NCBI GenBank assembly: GCA_965217135.1
Contig: OZ244249.1
Location: forward strand, 1,054,001-1,118,000
DNA: 64,000 nucleotides
Source of the DNA: HXMU1420-2 sp017643305
GTDB lineage: Bacteria; Pseudomonadota; Alphaproteobacteria; Rhodobacterales; Rhodobacteraceae
Direction of reading: 5' to 3'
Of the stretch, positions 59,605 through 64,000 are shown piece after piece. The first letter of the stretch is position 1, and the number at the start of each line of letters is the position of its first letter. The position numbers and the translations under genes were made by a program. The notes beneath the pieces were generated by a model. That model saw only the letters and a program-made list of their open reading frames with translations, was not told the origin of the DNA and searched no databases.

Positions 59605-61013
59605 CAAAGGATCGGGGCAAACAAACGCGACACTGGCGCGCCGAACCGCACCATCCGCGGTTGCGCGGCCAATGGCTTTTCCAGCTGGTAGGCGCGGGTG
59701 AAATCGGCGGCCAGCATCTGTTCCACCGCCGACGCTGCGCGCGGGTCGAAAAACGCGGCCATCGCTTCGAAATTCAGGCGGAAGGACCGGTTGTCCAGGT
59801 TGGTTGTGCCCACAGCGGCAAAAGCATCATCCACCACGATCGCCTTCTGGTGCATGAACCCGTCGTTATAGCGCCACACCTGCACGCCCGCCTCGCGGAT
59901 TTCGTCGAAAAACGCAAAAGCCGCCAGCCATGGCACCCGGTGGTCCGCCACCTCAGGCAACAGAATGCGCACATCCAGCCCCTCCAGCGCGGCATGTTTC
60001 AGGGCGGTCAGCACGTCCCGGTCCGGCACGAAATAGGGCGACGCGATCCAGATCCGTTTGGTCGCGTTGGCAATGGCGGAAAAGAAGAACAAGGCGCCGG
60101 TTTCCATGCTGTCGCCCGGGCCGGCAGCCACAATCAGGGCAGGCATGTCAGCTTCGGTCCGGCCTGAGTCCCAGTTGAGTTCGCCATTCAACGCCTTTTC
60201 TGTGGCCCAGTGCCAGTCTTCGGCAAAGATCAGCTGCAACTGCGACACGATCGGGCCCTGCAGCCTGACATGGGTATCGCGCCAATGGCCAAAGGCTGGG
60301 TCACGGCCCATATACTCTTCACCCACGTTCAGCCCGCCCGTAAAGCCCACCACCCCATCCACGATCACCGTCTTGCGGTGGTTCCGGAAATTCAGTTGGA
60401 ACCGTGTTTTCGGCCCACGCATCTCGCTGGGATCGATGACCTGCACTCCGGCGGCGCGCAGGTCATCGAGGTATTGCGTGGACAGTTTCACGCTGCCCAT
60501 CGGGTCACAGACAAAGCGCACCGTCACTCCGCGCCGGGCTGCAGCAACCAGCCGGTCCAGCAACGCCCGCCCGGTGGGGTCGTCGCGCACAATATAAAAT
60601 TGTACCAGCACGTAATCCTGCGCCGCATCAACGGCGGCAAAGATCGCGTCGAACGTGGCGGGCCCATCGACCAGCAGCACCATATCGTTCCCGCCCACCA
60701 CCGGCATGTCGGAAATGGCCTCGAACGCGCGGATTGGAAAGGCGGGTGGTGTGGTCGGCGCATGGCGCGCGCCGTAGTCGCGCACCCCGGTCATGACCTC
60801 CTCACTGTCTTCGCGGGCTTTCACGTAGTGGCGGAACCTGTGATGCCCGAAAAACAAGAACATCGGCACCGCCAGCCAAGGCACCGCCAGCAGAAAGATG
60901 ACCCAGCCCAGCGCTCCCTGCGACGTGCGCGCGCCGGATATGGCTCGCCATGCGAACCAGATCGCGCTGAGCTGCAGCGCGGCGACAAAAAGGAAAATCA
61001 ACTTGGCAATCAT
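59604..61013 (-). CDS. cls: Cardiolipin synthase
   Basis: 469 residues from ATG at 61013 (the open frame runs further but is not family-like). Two N-terminal membrane helices (IAKLIFLFVAALQLSAIWFA and GWVIFLLAVPWLAVPMFLFF) and two phospholipase D motifs: NHRKTVIVDGVVGFTGG and MHQKAIVVDDAFAAVGTTN. It condenses two phosphatidylglycerols to cardiolipin and glycerol in the inner membrane. Coupled to an EEP hydrolase gene by TGATG. Confidence 0.9.
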   Translation of the reverse strand: MIAKLIFLFVAALQLSAIWFAWRAISGARTSQGALGWVIFLLAVPWLAVPMFLFFGHHRFRHYVKAREDSEEVMTGVRDYGARHAPTTPPAFPIRAFEAISDMPVVGGNDMVLLVDGPATFDAIFAAVDAAQDYVLVQFYIVRDDPTGRALLDRLVAAARRGVTVRFVCDPMGSVKLSTQYLDDLRAAGVQVIDPSEMRGPKTRFQLNFRNHRKTVIVDGVVGFTGGLNVGEEYMGRDPAFGHWRDTHVRLQGPIVSQLQLIFAEDWHWATEKALNGELNWDSGRTEADMPALIVAAGPGDSMETGALFFFSAIANATKRIWIASPYFVPDRDVLTALKHAALEGLDVRILLPEVADHRVPWLAAFAFFDEIREAGVQVWRYNDGFMHQKAIVVDDAFAAVGTTNLDNRSFRLNFEAMAAFFDPRAASAVEQMLAADFTRAYQLEKPLAAQPRMVRFGAPVSRLFAPIL

Positions 61014-61431
61014 TGCGGGGCGGCCCCTTGCGGTTTCGCGTGCCTTATGGTCGCTGAAAACATGCGCCGCCTGCAAGCCCACGAATTGTCCTTGCACCGG
61101 GTCATGTCGTAATCGACCGGATCGAAGGGCCAACACAAGATCCAATCCTGCCGGGGCGGTTCGATCACGGTGACAAGTGATGAACCGACTGTCTGGAATG
61201 CCTGATAAGGCAGCGTGCGCGACACTTAACTTGGATGGTTCGCCTATCGGGTTGAATAGTCCGGCCCTGCCAGACCCACCCAGCGCCGCGCCCGTATCAG
61301 GCGCGCTCCGCGGGTGTGGCGTATGGGCAGGTAAACTGAGCCACCGACGCAACGTAGGGATTGACGGAGCCATGCCCTGAACAACACAACTTGTCCAACA
61401 TGACGGTTTAGTCATTTTGGGAGGAAATGGC
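61014..61431. other. 418-base divergent spacer between cls and atuA
   Basis: No gene visible on either strand. It must hold promoters for cls (minus) and atuA (plus). The only clear element is the small inverted repeat at 61400-61415. Confidence 0.5.
61400..61415. promoter_or_regulatory. Small inverted repeat before atuA, possible operator
   Basis: ATGAC-GGTTTA-GTCAT, a perfect 5-bp dyad, four bases before the GGGAGG ribosome site of the atuA gene. Position and symmetry suit a repressor site (TetR- or GntR-type), but it is short. Confidence 0.3.
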
Positions 61432-63216
61432 GTGGGAGGCACAATCCGTATCGGTGGGGCCAGCGGATTCTGGGGGGAAACTGCTCTGTCCGTGCCGCAA
61501 ATGCTGACGGTCGAGGGGCTGGATTTTCTCGTTTTCGATTACCTCGCTGAAATCACCATGTCGATTCTGGCGCGAGCCCGGATGAAAGACGCGTCGCTGG
61601 GCTATGCTACCGATTTCGTTTCAGAGGCGATGGCGCGCAACCTTCCTGACATTGCCGCCAAGGGCGTCAAGGTCCTTTCCAATGCCGGAGGCGTGAACCC
61701 TGCAGCCTGCGCCGCCACGTTGCGGGAAAAGATCGCCGCGCAGGGCCTGTCCTTGAGGGTCGCTGTGGTGGAAGGTGATGATTTGCTGTTGCGCGCGGGC
61801 GAATTCGGCGACGCGACCGAGATGTTCACCGGCGATCCCCTGCCACCGCAGGACAAACTGGCCTCGATGAACGCCTATATCGGGGCCGCGCCAATCGTGG
61901 CCGCGCTGCAGGCAGGCGCTGACATCGTCATCACGGGCCGCTGCGTGGATAGCGCGTTGACGCTTGCCGCCGCCATGTATCATTTTGGCTGGAAGACTGA
62001 GGATCACGACCTGCTGTCAGCCGGATCGCTGGCCGGGCACCTGCTGGAATGCGGCCCGCAATCGACAGGTGGCAATTTCACCGACTGGGAAGAGGCAGGC
62101 GACATCGCCAATATCGGCTACCCGGTGGCAGAGATGGCGGCGGACGGGACGTTCATTCTTACCAAACCGCCCGGCACCACGGGTATCGTCTCTCCTCCCG
62201 CTGCCATCGAACAGATGCTGTACGAAATCGGCGATCCGCGTGCCTATATCCTGCCTGACGTGGTCTGCGACTTTGCTGATGTCACGGTCGCACAGGACGG
62301 ACCGGATCGGGTGCGCGTCGTCGGCGCTAAGGGACGGCCCCCAACCGGATTGCTCAAGGTCTCGGCCACCTGGATGAACGGATACCGCGCTGGGTATGTG
62401 TTCCATTTCAACGGCACCGATGCCCGGACCAAGGCCACCAGCTATGCCCAGGGCGCGCTGGACCGCGCCCGCGCCATGCTGGCCCGCAAGGGTGCTGCAG
62501 ATTACAGCGAAACCTGCGTGGAAACCTTTGGTGGCCGTCCTGGTGATGGCCCGTATGAGGAAATCACGTTCAAGGCTGCCGTGCGCCATGATGATGCCCG
62601 CGCGGTCGGACTGTTCCTGAAGGAATTCATCGGCGCGGCGCTGGCCACGCCCCCCGGCCTGCATGGCTTCACCGGCGCGGGCCGCCCGAAACCGTCGCCC
62701 GTAGTGGCGCTGTTTTCCTTCCTCGTGCCTGCCTCTGTCGTGCCGCTGACCGTCACGCTGGAGGAAACGCCAGTGGCCTACACACCCTGCACCCCATCTG
62801 TCCGAGACCTGTCTCAAGTCGACGCAATTACGCCGCCCCCCACCGATGCGCAGGGCATCGAGTTGACCACCCGCAGGCTTGAAGAGCTGGCTTTTGCCCG
62901 GTCCGGTGACAAGGGCGATAAGGCCAATATCGGCGTTATCGCCCGGCATGCGGCCTATATGCCGTGGATCTGGGCGAGCCTGACGCCGCAGGCGTTGGCC
63001 GATGCCTTTGGTGATCTGGTGCAGGGGCCAGTTGACCGTTTTTACCTGCCGGGTACCCAGTCTATGAACCTGCTGATGCATGCTGCACTCGGCGGTGGTG
63101 GTGTGGCCAGCTTGCGCAATGACGCGCAGGCCAAGGCCTATGCCCAACGCCTGCTGGCCCAGCCCGTGCAGATCCCGGCCGGGCTGATCGTGAATTCCGA
63201 AGAAGGGGGCCTGTGA
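61432..63216 (+). CDS. atuA: Acyclic terpene utilization AtuA family protein (DUF1446)
   Basis: 594 residues from GTG at 61432, with GGGAGG seven bases before. Begins IRIGGASGFWGETA; conserved KVLSNAGGVNPAACA, ITGRCVDSALTLA, GHLLECGPQSTGGNFTDW and the C-terminal FARSGDKGDKANIGVI are characteristic. AtuA is required for citronellol/geraniol breakdown in pseudomonads; its reaction is not established. Its stop overlaps the ATG of the carboxyltransferase gene (TGATG), so together they probably serve an acyl-CoA carboxylation pathway. Confidence 0.85.
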   Translation: MGGTIRIGGASGFWGETALSVPQMLTVEGLDFLVFDYLAEITMSILARARMKDASLGYATDFVSEAMARNLPDIAAKGVKVLSNAGGVNPAACAATLREKIAAQGLSLRVAVVEGDDLLLRAGEFGDATEMFTGDPLPPQDKLASMNAYIGAAPIVAALQAGADIVITGRCVDSALTLAAAMYHFGWKTEDHDLLSAGSLAGHLLECGPQSTGGNFTDWEEAGDIANIGYPVAEMAADGTFILTKPPGTTGIVSPPAAIEQMLYEIGDPRAYILPDVVCDFADVTVAQDGPDRVRVVGAKGRPPTGLLKVSATWMNGYRAGYVFHFNGTDARTKATSYAQGALDRARAMLARKGAADYSETCVETFGGRPGDGPYEEITFKAAVRHDDARAVGLFLKEFIGAALATPPGLHGFTGAGRPKPSPVVALFSFLVPASVVPLTVTLEETPVAYTPCTPSVRDLSQVDAITPPPTDAQGIELTTRRLEELAFARSGDKGDKANIGVIARHAAYMPWIWASLTPQALADAFGDLVQGPVDRFYLPGTQSMNLLMHAALGGGGVASLRNDAQAKAYAQRLLAQPVQIPAGLIVNSEEGGL

Positions 63217-64000
63217 TGGCTTTTCAATCCCGCGTCGTGCCCGGCTCTGACCAGTTTGCCCAGAACCGTGCCGACATGCTGGCGCTGGTGGACCGGCTCC
63301 GCAGCCTCGAAGCCCGGCCTGTTGCCATATCCGAACAACGCCGCGAACGGATGGAGGCGCGCGGCCAGATCACCCCGCGTGAACGGCTGGCGCGCCTTTT
63401 GGACCCTGGCATGCCATGGTTGCAGATGCACACGCTGGGCGGCTACATGGTCGACACCAAGACAGAAGAGAAATCCGTGCCCGGCTCTTCTGTGATTGCT
63501 GGGATCGGTTTTGTCTCGGGCACGCGCTGCGCTGTGTTGGTGGACGATTCCGGGATCAAGGCCGGGGCGATGGGTGCCAAGGCGCTCGACATCGTTCTGA
63601 GCCTTCAGGAAACCGCCATCCGGCACAAGCTGCCTTTCATTCATATGGTGGAAAGCGCGGGCGCGAACCTTGTGGAATACAAAGTTGAAGGCTGGGCGCG
63701 GGGCGGCGCGCTGTTTCGCAACTTCGCATTGATGAGCGCCGCGGGCATTCCCAATGTCGTGGTGTTGCACGGACCCTCAACCGCAGGCGGGGCCTATATG
63801 CCCGGCATGGCCGATTACGTGATTGGCGTGCGCAAAAACGGCATGGCAGCGTTGGCCGGGGCCGCGCTGGTGCATGCTGCGACGGGGGAGGTTGCCAATG
63901 ACCGCGACCTTGGCGGCTCGGAGATGCACGCCACCACCTCGGGCCTTGTTGAGTACCTGGCCGACGATGATGCTCATGGGGTTGAGCTGGCGCGTGACGT
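63216..64000 (+). CDS. Acyl-CoA carboxylase carboxyltransferase subunit, 5' part
   Basis: The first 261 residues are in the window. GQITPRERLARLLDPG, GAMGAKALDIVLSLQETAI, FIHMVESAGANL and GPSTAGGAYMPGMADYVIGV are typical of the biotin-dependent carboxyltransferase beta subunits of methylcrotonyl-, geranyl- or propionyl-CoA carboxylases. It moves carboxyl from biotin to the acyl-CoA. Next to atuA a geranyl-CoA or methylcrotonyl-CoA type is likely (AtuC-like), but the biotin subunit is beyond the window end. Confidence 0.85.
   Translation, partial: MAFQSRVVPGSDQFAQNRADMLALVDRLRSLEARPVAISEQRRERMEARGQITPRERLARLLDPGMPWLQMHTLGGYMVDTKTEEKSVPGSSVIAGIGFVSGTRCAVLVDDSGIKAGAMGAKALDIVLSLQETAIRHKLPFIHMVESAGANLVEYKVEGWARGGALFRNFALMSAAGIPNVVVLHGPSTAGGAYMPGMADYVIGVRKNGMAALAGAALVHAATGEVANDRDLGGSEMHATTSGLVEYLADDDAHGVELARD

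Noticed and set aside
1..64000. tRNA/rRNA genes, CRISPR arrays, prophage or intact insertion sequences
   Set aside because: No cloverleaf with GGTTCGA-type T-arms, no regular spacer repeats, no transposase, integrase or phage structural motifs were seen in any intergenic stretch.

Overview
The window looks like a chromosomal segment of a marine alphaproteobacterium of the Roseobacter group (Rhodobacteraceae). Evidence: high-GC coding, a DddL-type DMSP lyase, a trimethylamine methyltransferase, a seven-function Mrp/Pha antiporter operon with fused A/B subunits, a GcvT-fused dimethylglycine/sarcosine-type dehydrogenase, DUF2484 proteins next to murC, and many stop/start overlaps of the ATGA or TGATG type. 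Gene density is high. I saw no rRNA, tRNA, CRISPR array, prophage or intact insertion sequence.

Layout. 1-7 kb: 3' end of a trimethylamine methyltransferase gene; an H-NOX-like protein without its heme ligand, coupled to a diguanylate cyclase; trmO with a membrane protein; a DmdB-like acyl-CoA synthetase; a sulfotransferase; a Hint-like protein. 7-15 kb: a minus-strand fatty-acid oxidation unit (MerR regulator, acyl-CoA dehydrogenase, small RHH-like protein, GST, thiolase, broken cupin gene, fadJ) with a LiuR-like operator and a second MerR gene. 15-21 kb: two thioesterases and a MATE pump facing DUF952-pyrD-arsC; a secreted 5'-nucleotidase. 21-29 kb: SRAP protease gene, a decayed LysR gene, then a tightly coupled five-gene catabolic operon (hydantoinase A and B, FAD oxidoreductase, HpaI-type aldolase, uronate-dehydrogenase-like protein). 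29-35 kb: the Mrp operon. 35-39 kb: dddL, an FAD-oxidoreductase-SelD fusion and mnmH (selenouridine tRNA pathway). 39-44 kb: ligase, TPP enzyme and M20 peptidase operon. 44-48 kb: LuxI-family synthase, sensor kinase, and a response regulator with a degenerate GGDEF-like output. 48-51 kb: MFS, CaiB and GST operon. 51-56 kb: ftsW-murG-murC, then a truncated APC permease and two DUF2484 genes, with murB absent. 56-61 kb: dimethylglycine-dehydrogenase-type enzyme; cardiolipin synthase with an EEP hydrolase. 61-64 kb: AtuA and a carboxyltransferase that runs off the window.

How the genes work together. Much of the region serves C1 and methylated osmolytes (MttB, DddL, DMGDH-type enzyme) and acyl-CoA catabolism. 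A second theme is signalling (H-NOX/c-di-GMP, LuxI, two-component proteins) with CtrA-like sites. Several decayed genes (cupin, LysR, APC permease, an unidentified minus-strand remnant) mark recent gene loss. All family calls come from reading motifs and recalled family sequences; no database search was run.
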